Shown here piece after piece: positions 50,509-58,814 of a DNA stretch of 59,283 bases; position 1 is the stretch's first letter; each line of letters begins with the position of its first letter. Source of the DNA: Paracoccaceae bacterium (GTDB taxonomy: Bacteria; Pseudomonadota; Alphaproteobacteria; Rhodobacterales; Rhodobacteraceae); contig JAGRMG010000150.1 in assembly GCA_020441385.1 (NCBI GenBank), forward strand, positions 1 through 59,283. Direction: 5' to 3'. The position numbers were made by a program, and so were the translations under genes. The notes beneath the pieces are model-generated. The model did no database searches and had not been told where the DNA came from. It was given only the letters and a program-made list of their open reading frames with translations.

Positions 50509-51304
50509 GGTCTGCGTCCCTTTCGTCAAGACCGATGAGCGCCGGATGGGCCGCCCCGGCGCTCAGCGGTACCAGCGAACCCAAGACGGCGGTTCCGCGC
50601 CCGATCAGCGGTGCATGTGCCGGGGTGCGGGTTCGTGGCCGGCCGGCTCCGGTCCGGGGGATAGGCCAACCCTGCGATGCCGTGATGGGGGTATCGGGCA
50701 GCGTTGCGCGAATTCGTTCGAATCGGGCGGAATAGCGGTTGGCGTGTTCGGGGGTGCGGGAATGGTAGGCCCCGGCGGCATCGCTCCAGCTTCCCGTTTC
50801 GGCGTAGAGGCGTTTCAGGAAGGCTGCGGCGTAATCGGCGTTGCGGCCGGGATCGAACATGTCGTCGATCGAGGTGAATGCGGCGCCGTGCCATTTGTAG
50901 TTGATCTGGAAACACCCGACATCGAAGCTGCGCGCGCCGCGCTTGAAATGACGAAAGACGTGGGAGCGGGCCTCGTCCAGGCTCGCGAACCATCTGCCGG
51001 TACCTTCCATGTTCACGGTCCAGGGCCAGGGTTGCAGACCGCCGATGCCCGATCGTCCGGTTTCGGTGCGCGAGATCGCGCGCAGGACATCCAGCGGAAC
51101 CCCGTGCCTGCGGGCCGCATCGCTGGCTGCCCTGTCGCAAAGTCGTGAAGCCCCTGCGGCGTCCGAGGATGCCCTGGCGTCGCCGCCGGCGATCTGGAGG
51201 CAGGACAGGACCGCGACGGCGGCCGCGAGCCGCGCGAGGGGCGGCATGTGCGACGGCCTGACGACCCGCGATGCGGTGGTTGCGAGAATCGTGTTGAGCG
51301 GCAT
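50489..51304 (-). CDS. Lytic transglycosylase in flagellar operon
   Basis: A 271-residue exported SLT-fold protein. The catalytic region is HGVPLDVLRAISRTETGRSG, with the second Glu of TETG as the likely acid, followed by SFDVGCFQINYKWHG and YAAAFLKRLYAETGSWSDAAGAYHSRTPEHANRYSARF. Start choice is uncertain: the ATG at 51304 has GAGG nearby, but the signal peptide proper begins at a second ATG (51247). It probably opens peptidoglycan for the rod, replacing the muramidase half of FlgJ. It overlaps flhA. Confidence 0.88.
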   Translation of the reverse strand: MPLNTILATTASRVVRPSHMPPLARLAAAVAVLSCLQIAGGDARASSDAAGASRLCDRAASDAARRHGVPLDVLRAISRTETGRSGIGGLQPWPWTVNMEGTGRWFASLDEARSHVFRHFKRGARSFDVGCFQINYKWHGAAFTSIDDMFDPGRNADYAAAFLKRLYAETGSWSDAAGAYHSRTPEHANRYSARFERIRATLPDTPITASQGWPIPRTGAGRPRTRTPAHAPLIGRGTAVLGSLVPLSAGAAHPALIGLDERDADHARTQP

Positions 51305-51452
51305 TCTGCCTCGTCCGATACTGCCCGAATTTGCCGGTGAGGCTAGGTGGCCCGAATTGACAATTGGTTATCCGCTGCACGATTTCGCACGATGCTTTTC
51401 GTGGCTGTCGGATATGGCGCCGCGGTGCGGATAGTCGGCACGGGAGCCGGGT

Positions 51453-53696
51453 TCAGCGCCCCTCTGTCGCGGCGCCGAGGTCTTGCAGCAGCGTCGCGAT
51501 ATCGTCGCGCGTCGCCCTGCTGGAGGCGATCAGATCGCGGGCCTGCGCCAGCGGGCCTGCGGCCGTGTCGGGGTCCGGCTCGCGTTCGAGCCGCCGGGTC
51601 GCCGCGACAATCCGCTGGTAGGGCAAATCCTCGCCCGAAGGCGACAACGCCGGTTCCCCGGCGATCCAGAAGCCGCGGGCTGCGCCGTCAAGATCCTCGG
51701 TTTGCAGCAATATCCGGCCCGCCCGATGATAATCGCCGGTCTGCGCCAGCGCCGCGGCCCGCAGTCGATCCGCCTCCGGCCCGTCCAGGCCCAGAAGTTC
51801 CACCATGGCGCGATGCGGCAGCCCCTGGCGCAAGGCGGCCTCGGCGCGCAGCCGCCGCCGGTCCGGTGTCACCGGGCCCGTCGCCGGATCGCCGAGATAG
51901 GCCTGCGCCGCGCCGGGAAACCCCAGGTCGAGAAGCCGGCGGGCAACATGCTCGCCCAGTGCGCCCGGCATGGCCGTCCCAAGGTCCGTCCGTGACATCG
52001 CATAGCGCAGGAACGTCACGTCGTCGGCCCGTTCCGCCAGCAGGGCCAGCACCGGCATGGTCGCTTCGCCCGCGGCGCCCTCTCCGTCGCGGCGCCCGAT
52101 TTCGGCGATGGAATCAAAGGCGGCAACAAATCGCCCTGCCAGCGCAAGGGCGATCGCATGGGCCCGGCGCAGGGCCGGGCCAAGCGCCGCAGTTCGGTGT
52201 TCCAGGGCGTATGCCGCGACGAGATCGGGCAGATCGGGTGCGATCTCGGCGCGGTCCGTCCAGTAGGCGGCGATCAGTTCGACCAGCGCCTCCGGCGCCT
52301 GCCCGGCCCCCGTGCCGGCGAGATCGGCCAGGCCGCGTTCGGCGCTTTGCGTGTCGCCGCGGGCACTGGCGATCCGGGCCTGGGCCAGGTCGGCTTCCGG
52401 CGTCTGCCCAGCCGCCGTTCTGGTCGCGGAGCGCAGGATGGTTTGTGCCGCCTGCCAGTTCCCGGCCGCGCTGAGGCGGTCGGCCAGACCCGGCCCCAGA
52501 TGCGCGCGCAGATGCGCCGGAAGGCGGGCAAACGCCCGCAGCACCGCGCCGGTGTTCACCCGGCCCGCTTCGACCGGTGACGCCAGGCTCGACCAGAGCG
52601 CCGCATCACCGTCACATTCCTGCTGTCCGGCAAACAGTGGCGCGGCCCGATCGAATTCGTCGTCCATGATCGCGGCCAGCGCCTGCAAGACCGGCCGGTT
52701 CGGCGCGTTCTCCGGCAACAGCAGCAGGGTCTGACGCGCCTCGGCCCCGAACCCGAAGTACAGGTAGATCCGCGCCAGGGCCAGGACATTCGCGGCTTCG
52801 ATTCGGTCTGCGTGCGAGTACAGTTGCGCACGGCGCCCCGCGATCTGGCCGGAAAACGGCGCGTCCTCGGCCCAGTTCGCGATATCCAGGCGGGCGTCGG
52901 GCACGCATTCCGGGCCGGCGGATCGGTCCGGAGAACCTGCCACCGGCCCAGTGGTCTCGCGGTCAAGTGCCGTCTTGACGGCAAGGTTGCCGGCCCCGGG
53001 ACCGGGAAGCTGGCCGCCGCGCGCGGCGCCCTCAGCCGTTCCGGTCGGCCCGGCCGGGCTGCCCCGGATTCCCGCCCGGGGTGCCCGCGCGCCGCGAAGA
53101 TCGACAAGGCCCTGCCCGGCTGCGCGCCCGATCTGTTCCAGCAGCCGCCGTTCGGAAGCGTTCACGAATTGCGCGATGTCGGGCGTCGCAACCGGTATGG
53201 TGGCGGCAGACGGGGTTGCCTGGCCCACCTTCGGCGCGTCCGTCGGCGCGAACGATCCGGTTTCGAACCTGAAGCGATAGGGCGAACCGGTCAGCGCGCG
53301 AAAGCGGGGGACGGGTGCCGCCGGCCCGGCCTTGCCGTCGGAAATGTCGATGACCAGATAGGATTCGCCCTGTTTGAAGGCGGATACCTCGCACTCGCAG
53401 CCGAGATCCAGAACCAGCGCCCCGGCCGGGCCGTCCTGTCCCAGCGCGACCAGGCGCTTGCGGGGAATGCGATCGAACACGCGGCTGGTGTCGAACTCGA
53501 TCCGCGGGCGGTTCAGGGTCAGCGTCGCGCGCCGGCCGGATTGTTTCAGCGACCATGCCGTGGCCTCGCCGATCGGCAGAACCAGGCGCGAGAACCCGTC
53601 ATGCTCGCCCGAGCGCAGCACCACCGGTTCGGCGATTGCGTCGACGACGCCCGCAAGCCAGAGGAACAACGCCAGAACGCCTGCCCGCCGCATCAT
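51453..53696 (-). CDS. Large periplasmic AMIN-like/helical-repeat protein of the motility operon
   Basis: A 747-residue exported protein, not recognised as a named family. Residues 1-22 are a signal peptide (ALFLWLAGVVDAIA). Residues about 23-120 (VLRSGEHDGFSRLVLPI to SYLVIDISDG) look like an AMIN-type beta domain, with a CEC cysteine pair near residue 100. Residues 125-265 are a Pro/Gly/Ala linker. From about 275 on there are repeated helical pairs of TPR/SEL1-like pattern (ANVLALARIYLYFGFGAEARQTLLLL, AALRQGLPHRAMVELLGL, AALAQTGDYHRAGRILL). Its start overlaps the motA stop. Size, location and nearby motE suggest a stator-assembly role like rhizobial MotC or Campylobacter PflA; this is inference. 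Confidence 0.75.
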   Translation of the reverse strand: MMRRAGVLALFLWLAGVVDAIAEPVVLRSGEHDGFSRLVLPIGEATAWSLKQSGRRATLTLNRPRIEFDTSRVFDRIPRKRLVALGQDGPAGALVLDLGCECEVSAFKQGESYLVIDISDGKAGPAAPVPRFRALTGSPYRFRFETGSFAPTDAPKVGQATPSAATIPVATPDIAQFVNASERRLLEQIGRAAGQGLVDLRGARAPRAGIRGSPAGPTGTAEGAARGGQLPGPGAGNLAVKTALDRETTGPVAGSPDRSAGPECVPDARLDIANWAEDAPFSGQIAGRRAQLYSHADRIEAANVLALARIYLYFGFGAEARQTLLLLPENAPNRPVLQALAAIMDDEFDRAAPLFAGQQECDGDAALWSSLASPVEAGRVNTGAVLRAFARLPAHLRAHLGPGLADRLSAAGNWQAAQTILRSATRTAAGQTPEADLAQARIASARGDTQSAERGLADLAGTGAGQAPEALVELIAAYWTDRAEIAPDLPDLVAAYALEHRTAALGPALRRAHAIALALAGRFVAAFDSIAEIGRRDGEGAAGEATMPVLALLAERADDVTFLRYAMSRTDLGTAMPGALGEHVARRLLDLGFPGAAQAYLGDPATGPVTPDRRRLRAEAALRQGLPHRAMVELLGLDGPEADRLRAAALAQTGDYHRAGRILLQTEDLDGAARGFWIAGEPALSPSGEDLPYQRIVAATRRLEREPDPDTAAGPLAQARDLIASSRATRDDIATLLQDLGAATEGR

Positions 53697-54562
53697 GCAG
53701 CATCCTGTTTGACGGCCTTCAGCGCATCCTCCAGATCGGCGAATCCGGGGCGGATATGAGAGGGCGTGTTCTGGCGGCCGACCTCGATACAGACTGCCGC
53801 GGCGTGATTGTGCAGGTTGGCGACCAGAACCTCGCGGATCAGCTGATAGAAATGGCTGTCTTCCTCCACCACCGCGCGGACCTTGGCGGCGAACGGCCCG
53901 ACCAGACCATAGGCGAGAAACACGCCCAGAAAGGTGCCGACCAGGGCGCCGCCGATCAGTTTGCCCAGAATCTCGGGCGGCTGGTCTATCGACCCCATCG
54001 TCTTGATGACGCCCAGAACCGCCGCGACGATGCCCAGCGCCGGCAGCCCGTCTGCCAGCGACTGCAACGCGTGGCTGGAATGCAACGCATGTTGCAGGTT
54101 CGCATCCATGCGTTTCTCCAAAACCTCCTCGACCTGATGGGGATCGTCATAGTTCATCGCCGCCGAGCGCATGGTATCGCAGATCAGATCGACGGCTTCG
54201 CGGTCGGCCGCAATGCGCGGATAGGCGGCAAACAGCGGCGAGCTCTGCGGATCCTCGATATGCCGTTCGATCTCGACCGGATTCTGCCGGGCGATCCGGA
54301 TCAGGGCGAACAGCAGGCACAGCAGGTCGCGGTAGTCGCCGGGCTTCCATTTCGGCCCCTTGAACACCTTCGCAATGTCCCTGGCCGTGTGCTTGATCGC
54401 GGCGAGATCGTTGCTGATCAGGAACGCCCCGATTCCGGCCCCGCCGATCATCGTCAGTTCGAACGGCAGGGAATGCAGAATGATCGCCATCTTGCCGCCG
54501 GCCAGCAGGTAGCCGCCGAAAACCATCACGAAAATCATGACGATACCGATAATTCCGATCAT
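53693..54562 (-). CDS. motA: Flagellar motor stator protein MotA
   Basis: A 289-residue inner-membrane proton-channel subunit with four membrane helices. Family marks are the N-terminal GIIGIVMIFVMVFGGYLLAGG, IRIARQNPVEIERHIEDP and LPALGIVAAVLGVIKTMGSIDQPPEILGKLIGGALVGTFLGVFLAYGLVGPFA. The partner motB is not next to it and must lie elsewhere. It lies between motE and the large periplasmic protein, overlapping the latter by four bases. Confidence 0.96.
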   Translation of the reverse strand: MIGIIGIVMIFVMVFGGYLLAGGKMAIILHSLPFELTMIGGAGIGAFLISNDLAAIKHTARDIAKVFKGPKWKPGDYRDLLCLLFALIRIARQNPVEIERHIEDPQSSPLFAAYPRIAADREAVDLICDTMRSAAMNYDDPHQVEEVLEKRMDANLQHALHSSHALQSLADGLPALGIVAAVLGVIKTMGSIDQPPEILGKLIGGALVGTFLGVFLAYGLVGPFAAKVRAVVEEDSHFYQLIREVLVANLHNHAAAVCIEVGRQNTPSHIRPGFADLEDALKAVKQDAA

Positions 54563-54631
54563 TCCCGAACTCCGATCTCGATTGCTTTGCCGCCCCTTGC
54601 GCGCGGTCTGGCCGGGTTGCTCCGGCGCCTG

Positions 54632-55255
54632 TCATTCCCTGGGAACATTGGCATTGCGACCGGCCAGCACGACGCTGATCGCATAGGCCGCTTGCGGGGT
54701 CATTCCGGCCAGGATGCCGGCCGCCGCCTCGGGGCGCATCCGCGCCAGAAAACCGGCGGCGAATTCCGGCTGCATCTGTTCGAAAAGTGCAGCCGATTCC
54801 TTGGGTTTCATCTGCTCGTACATTTCGGTCAGTCGGCCGAGATCGCCCTCGGCGGCGCCGTCGGCCAGGGCCAGGGTCGCTTTCAGCCGTTCCTCGGCTT
54901 CTGTCAGCGCCGTAAGCTTGCGCGTCAGTGCCGCATCCGCGATCGAAAGCGCCTTCATACGATCCTCGATTTCCACCTCGCGGACGCGCAGCGCCCTCTC
55001 TCTCTGCTGAAAAGCCGCGAGCAGCCGGTCCAGTTCGGCCTCGGCCGGTGCGGCCCGTGCCGCAGACAGCGTTTCGGACCCGTCCGCGGGGGGGGCGGGT
55101 GCCGGTGGGTCGGCTTGCGAAGCGCCCACTTCCCGCGCGATTGCGGGCGCCGCGGCGATCCCGAACCGGACCAGGGCCGAACCGATCATCAGAGAGGCGA
55201 TCAGGGCCAGCGTGCCGCCGCGACTGATCCGCATTGCCCGGCGACGGCGGATCAT
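54632..55255 (-). CDS. motE: MotE-family protein (MgtE intracellular N domain-like)
   Basis: A 207-residue protein with an N-terminal signal anchor (GTLALIASLMIGSALVRFGIAAAP), a Pro-rich stretch, a coiled coil (AELDRLLAAFQQRERALRVREVEIEDRMKAL) and a C-terminal helical domain, LGRLTEMYEQMKPKESAALFEQMQPEFAAGFLARMRPEAAAGILAGM, typical of MotE. In Sinorhizobium, MotE is a periplasmic chaperone for the motility protein MotC. Its ATG overlaps the DUF6468 stop (ATGA). Confidence 0.88.
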   Translation of the reverse strand: MIRRRRAMRISRGGTLALIASLMIGSALVRFGIAAAPAIAREVGASQADPPAPAPPADGSETLSAARAAPAEAELDRLLAAFQQRERALRVREVEIEDRMKALSIADAALTRKLTALTEAEERLKATLALADGAAEGDLGRLTEMYEQMKPKESAALFEQMQPEFAAGFLARMRPEAAAGILAGMTPQAAYAISVVLAGRNANVPRE

Positions 55256-55662
55256 TGTGCCGCCTCGCGCTGGTCGCGGTCGTGACGCTTGAACATGGCC
55301 CCGGATGCCGGCCGCTTCGCATCCGGCGGGTTTTGCGCTCGCGCTGGTGCGCTCGCGACATCTTCCCTGGCAACGTCGGGCACGTCATGCATCGACGCCA
55401 TCAGCAGTTCCAGCCGTTTGGCCACGCCTTCGGCCCGGTCGGTCAGGTCGTTCAGGGCCGTGTTCGAGCTTTCCGAGGTTTCACGGGCCTTCTCCAGCGA
55501 CCGGTTCAGATCGTCGACCTGCGCCGAAAGCACCGCGACGGCGCCGCCGACGCCCTTTTCCAGATCGTTGAACCGGTTGAGCCGCCGCGCCAGCACGAGA
55601 CAGTACAGCCCCGCCCCCAGTGCTCCGGTGACCAGCAGTATATCCGCGACGAGTTCCACCAT
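55252..55662 (-). CDS. DUF6468-like flagellar-locus protein
   Basis: A 136-residue protein with an N-terminal membrane helix (LVADILLVTGALGAGLYCLVLARRLNRFNDLEKGVGGAVAVLSAQVDDL) followed by a coiled coil (LNRSLEKARETSESSNTALNDL) and a basic disordered tail. It resembles the DUF6468 family of alphaproteobacterial flagellar loci, of unknown function. It begins six bases after fliL and overlaps motE, so it probably belongs to the stator or basal-body membrane complex. Confidence 0.8.
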   Translation of the reverse strand: MVELVADILLVTGALGAGLYCLVLARRLNRFNDLEKGVGGAVAVLSAQVDDLNRSLEKARETSESSNTALNDLTDRAEGVAKRLELLMASMHDVPDVAREDVASAPARAQNPPDAKRPASGAMFKRHDRDQREAAQ

Positions 55663-55668
55663 GCCCTC

Positions 55669-56181
55669 CTAGTTCAGAACGAATTCCATGATCAGCAAGT
55701 CCCGCACCCGTCCCGGCCCGGCGACGATCTCGATCCGTCGCAGCATTTGCGCCCGCAGACGGGTCAGCGCCAGGGGATCGCGCAGGTCGTCGAGTTCCAG
55801 TGCGCGCAGATAGCCGTTGAGAACATCGACGATTCGCGGCTCCAGCCCGGCGACCTCGCCGGCATGGCGCGACGATACTTCCAACTGCGCGCGAAAACGG
55901 AGATGCTCGCGGTTGTGCCCGGTTTCGAGCGACACCATGATCGGTTCGATCTCGACGAAGGCGGTGTCCGGCGGCGCCGGCGTGGCCTGGGGGCCGGTAT
56001 CCGGTGCCGCCGCCTCGTGGGCGCCGCCATCGGCACCTTTCGCCCCCATGGGAATCAGCCCCGAGCGGACGGCGAAAAACCCGCCGCCGGCACCGGCCAG
56101 CGCAAGGACCAGCCACAGAGCGAACATCGCCTTGCGGGGTCGGGCCGGTGTTTCCGTGGTCTCTGCCGCAGCATCTGTCAT
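55669..56181 (-). CDS. fliL: Flagellar basal body-associated protein FliL
   Basis: A 170-residue single-span protein that surrounds the stator. The start at 56181 (MTDAAAETTETPARPRK) is preferred because AGGA lies six bases upstream; an in-frame ATG at 56214 has no such site. The membrane helix is AMFALWLVLALAGAGGGFFAV. The periplasmic stomatin-like domain includes FVEIEPIMVSL and ends VRDLLIMEFVLN. It heads the long minus-strand operon through to the FliJ-like gene and is divergent from fliF. Confidence 0.92.
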   Translation of the reverse strand: MTDAAAETTETPARPRKAMFALWLVLALAGAGGGFFAVRSGLIPMGAKGADGGAHEAAAPDTGPQATPAPPDTAFVEIEPIMVSLETGHNREHLRFRAQLEVSSRHAGEVAGLEPRIVDVLNGYLRALELDDLRDPLALTRLRAQMLRRIEIVAGPGRVRDLLIMEFVLN

Positions 56182-56227
56182 GGCAATTCCTGTCGCAACG
56201 AACGCTCTCTTCATAACCGCTCAGGAA

Positions 56228-56242
56228 CTAACCGATTGTTAA
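56228..56242. promoter_or_regulatory. CtrA box between fliL and fliF
   Basis: CTAA at 56228-56231 and TTAA at 56239-56242 are exactly seven bases apart, one mismatch from TTAA-N7-TTAA. It is about 45 bp from both the fliL and fliF starts, so one site could activate both large divergent operons. Binding is inferred. Confidence 0.6.
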
Positions 56243-56285
56243 GGCGGATCCGTCAAACCTGGACCACGCCGAACAGAATGTCGGC

Positions 56286-57911
56286 ATGACGGAGGGCGAC
56301 GTGCAGCAGATCAGAACTGTCTGGGCCGGTTTGGATACGCGCAAACGGGTCATCATCGGCCTTGCCGGGCTGGCGGTGATCGCCGGGCTGCTGGTGCTGT
56401 CGCGCCTCGCCGCGGCGCCGTCGATGAAACTGCTCTATGCGGGGCTGGAAAGCGGTGCCGCCGGTGACGTGGTGCGTTCGCTGGAACAGCGCGGCGTGAT
56501 GTTCGAGGTCCGCGGCGGGTCGATCTATGTGCCGGCGGGCGCGCGCGACGAACTGCGCCTTACCCTGGCCAGCGAGGGGCTGCCGACCAATGGCGGTAAG
56601 GGGTATGAACTGCTCGATTCGCTGAACGGGTTCGGCACCACCTCGCAGATGTTCGATGCCGCCTACTGGCGCGCCAAGGAAGGCGAACTTGCCCGAACGA
56701 TTCTGGCCAGCCGCCACATCGCCCAGGCCCGCGTGCATATCGCGCATGACGGGTCGAGCCCGTTCCAGCGCAGCGTGGCACCGACCGCCTCGGTCTCGGT
56801 CGTCGCGGCGGGGGCGCCGGTAACGCCCGATCAGGCCAACGCGATCCGGTTTCTTGTTGCCTCCGCGGTGGCCGGGATGAGCGTCGAAAACGTTGCCGTG
56901 ATCGACGCGAACGGCAGCCTGCTGGGGCAGCCCGACAACGCCGCTTCGGCCGGCTCCGCCGAGGATCGCGCGCAGCAGCTGCGCGAACGCGTCCTGCGCC
57001 TGGTCGAGGCGCGGGTCGGTCCGGGCAATGCGGTGGTCGAGGTCAGCGTCGATACCGTGACGGAAACCCGTTCGATCCGCGAGAGGCGGCTCGATCCCGA
57101 AAGCCGGATCGCGATCAGTACCGATGTCGAGGAACGCGCCGATTCGTCCTCGGGCCAGTCCGGATCGGTCACGGTGGCGTCCAATCTGCCCGATGGCGAC
57201 GGCGCGGCCGGGGGCGGGTCCAGCGCACAGACGAGTTCGACGCGCGAGCGCGTGAACTACGAGATGTCGGAAACCGAACTGGAAATCCGCCAGGTTCCCG
57301 GTGCCGTCCGGCGCCTGACCGTCGCGGTCCTGCTCAACGGTATTGCGGCGCCGGGATCCGCCGACCCGGCGGAGATCGTTTCGCGCCCGGAGCAGGAACT
57401 GGCCGCGCTGCGCGAACTGGTGGCCTCGGCGGTCGGGTTCGACGCCGAACGCGGCGATGTCATCACGTTGAAATCCATGGATCTTCCGGCGCAGCAACCG
57501 CTTGGTGTGTCGGCCGATACGTCGCTCCTGGCCCGGCTCGACCTCGATGCGATGTCGCTGATCCAGATTGCGGCGCTGGCGCTTGTCACCCTGCTTCTGG
57601 GGCTGTTCGTGATCCGCCCGCTGCTGCTGCGGCCGGCCGCGCTGCCCGCACCGAAATTGCACGGGCCGTCGGGAATCCCTGCCGATGTTCCGGTGCTGAC
57701 CGGCGAGATCGACGAGGACGGCCCGGACGGTTTTGGCGCCGATGCCGGATCGGCGGGTGCCGGCGATCCGGGCCGGAAGGCGGAACTTCCCGCGCTCGCC
57801 GCGTCCGGGGCCGGCGATCCGGTCGCGCGTCTGCGCGCGATGATCGGCGAGCGGCAGGAGGAGACGGTGGAGATATTGCGCAGCTGGCTTGAAGAGGGAG
57901 AGGAGGCATGA
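56286..57911 (+). CDS. fliF: Flagellar MS-ring protein FliF
   Basis: A 541-residue MS-ring protein. The two membrane helices are VIIGLAGLAVIAGLLVLSRLA (about 20-40) and MSLIQIAALALVTLLLGLFVI (about 425-445). Ring-building domains show KLLYAGLESGAAGDVVRSLEQRG and ARVHIAHDGSSPFQRSVAPTASVSV. The C-terminal FliG-binding tail is VARLRAMIGERQEETVEILRSWLEEGEE. It overlaps fliH by four bases. Confidence 0.96.
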   Translation: MTEGDVQQIRTVWAGLDTRKRVIIGLAGLAVIAGLLVLSRLAAAPSMKLLYAGLESGAAGDVVRSLEQRGVMFEVRGGSIYVPAGARDELRLTLASEGLPTNGGKGYELLDSLNGFGTTSQMFDAAYWRAKEGELARTILASRHIAQARVHIAHDGSSPFQRSVAPTASVSVVAAGAPVTPDQANAIRFLVASAVAGMSVENVAVIDANGSLLGQPDNAASAGSAEDRAQQLRERVLRLVEARVGPGNAVVEVSVDTVTETRSIRERRLDPESRIAISTDVEERADSSSGQSGSVTVASNLPDGDGAAGGGSSAQTSSTRERVNYEMSETELEIRQVPGAVRRLTVAVLLNGIAAPGSADPAEIVSRPEQELAALRELVASAVGFDAERGDVITLKSMDLPAQQPLGVSADTSLLARLDLDAMSLIQIAALALVTLLLGLFVIRPLLLRPAALPAPKLHGPSGIPADVPVLTGEIDEDGPDGFGADAGSAGAGDPGRKAELPALAASGAGDPVARLRAMIGERQEETVEILRSWLEEGEEA

Positions 57912-58510
57912 TGGCGATATCGCACCTGCTCGAGGATTTCAGCAACCGGCCGCAGACCGGCGAAACCGCCAGATGGGTCGGCGAAGACGAATGGGAAGAT
58001 CATCGCCTCGCCGCCTTCGAGCAGGGCTACAGCGCCGGCTGGGACGATGCGGTCAGGGTTCAGGCCGAAGACCAGTCGCGCGTGTCCGAAGCGTTGATGC
58101 GCGGCCTCGAGGACATCTCGTTTTCCTATCACGAGGCGCTGGCGCAGATGCTGGCATCGCTTGAGCCGTTGTTCCGCAGCCTGGTGGATGCCGTCCTGCC
58201 CGAGGCCATGGCCCGGAGCTTTGGCCATCACATCGTCGCGCAACTTCGCCAGATGGCCGAGCAGCAGGCCTCGGGGCCGGTGGTTCTGGTGCTGCCCGCC
58301 GGCGCCGGCGCCGCCATCCGGCCGATGCTGGAGCGCGACTTTCCCATGCCCGTCGATCTGCGCGAGGATCCGGCCCTGGCCCCGGGGCGCGCCTTCGTCC
58401 GGCTTGGCGAGGCCGAGCGCGAACTGGACTGTCAGCGCCTGATCGCCTCGCTCGCCACGGCGATCGAGGCGTTCACATACGAAGCGAAGGAGGAGTCCCG
58501 GCATGGATGA
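57908..58510 (+). CDS. fliH: FliH-like flagellar export ATPase regulator
   Basis: A 200-residue cytoplasmic protein between fliF and fliN. Residues about 28-70 (EWEDHRLAAFEQGYSAGWDDAVRVQAEDQSR) resemble the FliH N-terminal helix, and the C-terminal domain has REDPALAPGRAFVRLGEAERELDCQRLI as in FliH/YscL. It inhibits and docks FliI. Similarity is modest, and context supports the call. It overlaps both neighbours. Confidence 0.78.
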   Translation: MMAISHLLEDFSNRPQTGETARWVGEDEWEDHRLAAFEQGYSAGWDDAVRVQAEDQSRVSEALMRGLEDISFSYHEALAQMLASLEPLFRSLVDAVLPEAMARSFGHHIVAQLRQMAEQQASGPVVLVLPAGAGAAIRPMLERDFPMPVDLREDPALAPGRAFVRLGEAERELDCQRLIASLATAIEAFTYEAKEESRHG

Positions 58511-58814
58511 GCGTCCCGGCAAGACCGCAGGCAAGATCGCCGACAAGACGGCGAAACCGGCCAACCCCTTCGTTTCGGTGCCCATCGAGATCATGGTGAG
58601 CGTCGGCAAGGCCCGCCCGCTGATCCGCGACCTGGTCGGGTTGGGCGAAAACGCGGTGCTGGCGCTGGATCGGCGGATCGACGATCCGGTCGAGCTTTAC
58701 GTCGGCGACCGGCTGGTCGCCCGTGGCCATCTGGAGGAGCAGGAGGGCGAGACGCCCGGGCAACTGGCGGTCCGCCTGACGGAGATCGCCGATCTTCAGA
58801 ACGGTTTGGGATGA
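58503..58814 (+). CDS. fliN: Flagellar motor switch protein FliN
   Basis: A 103-residue C-ring protein with the SpoA domain: VPIEIMVSVGKARPLIRDLVGLGENAVLALDRRIDDPVELYVGDRLVARGHLEEQEG. The N-terminal 25 residues are a basic tail. fliM and fliG are not in the window. Its stop overlaps the fliP start by ATGA. Confidence 0.94.
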   Translation: MDERPGKTAGKIADKTAKPANPFVSVPIEIMVSVGKARPLIRDLVGLGENAVLALDRRIDDPVELYVGDRLVARGHLEEQEGETPGQLAVRLTEIADLQNGLG

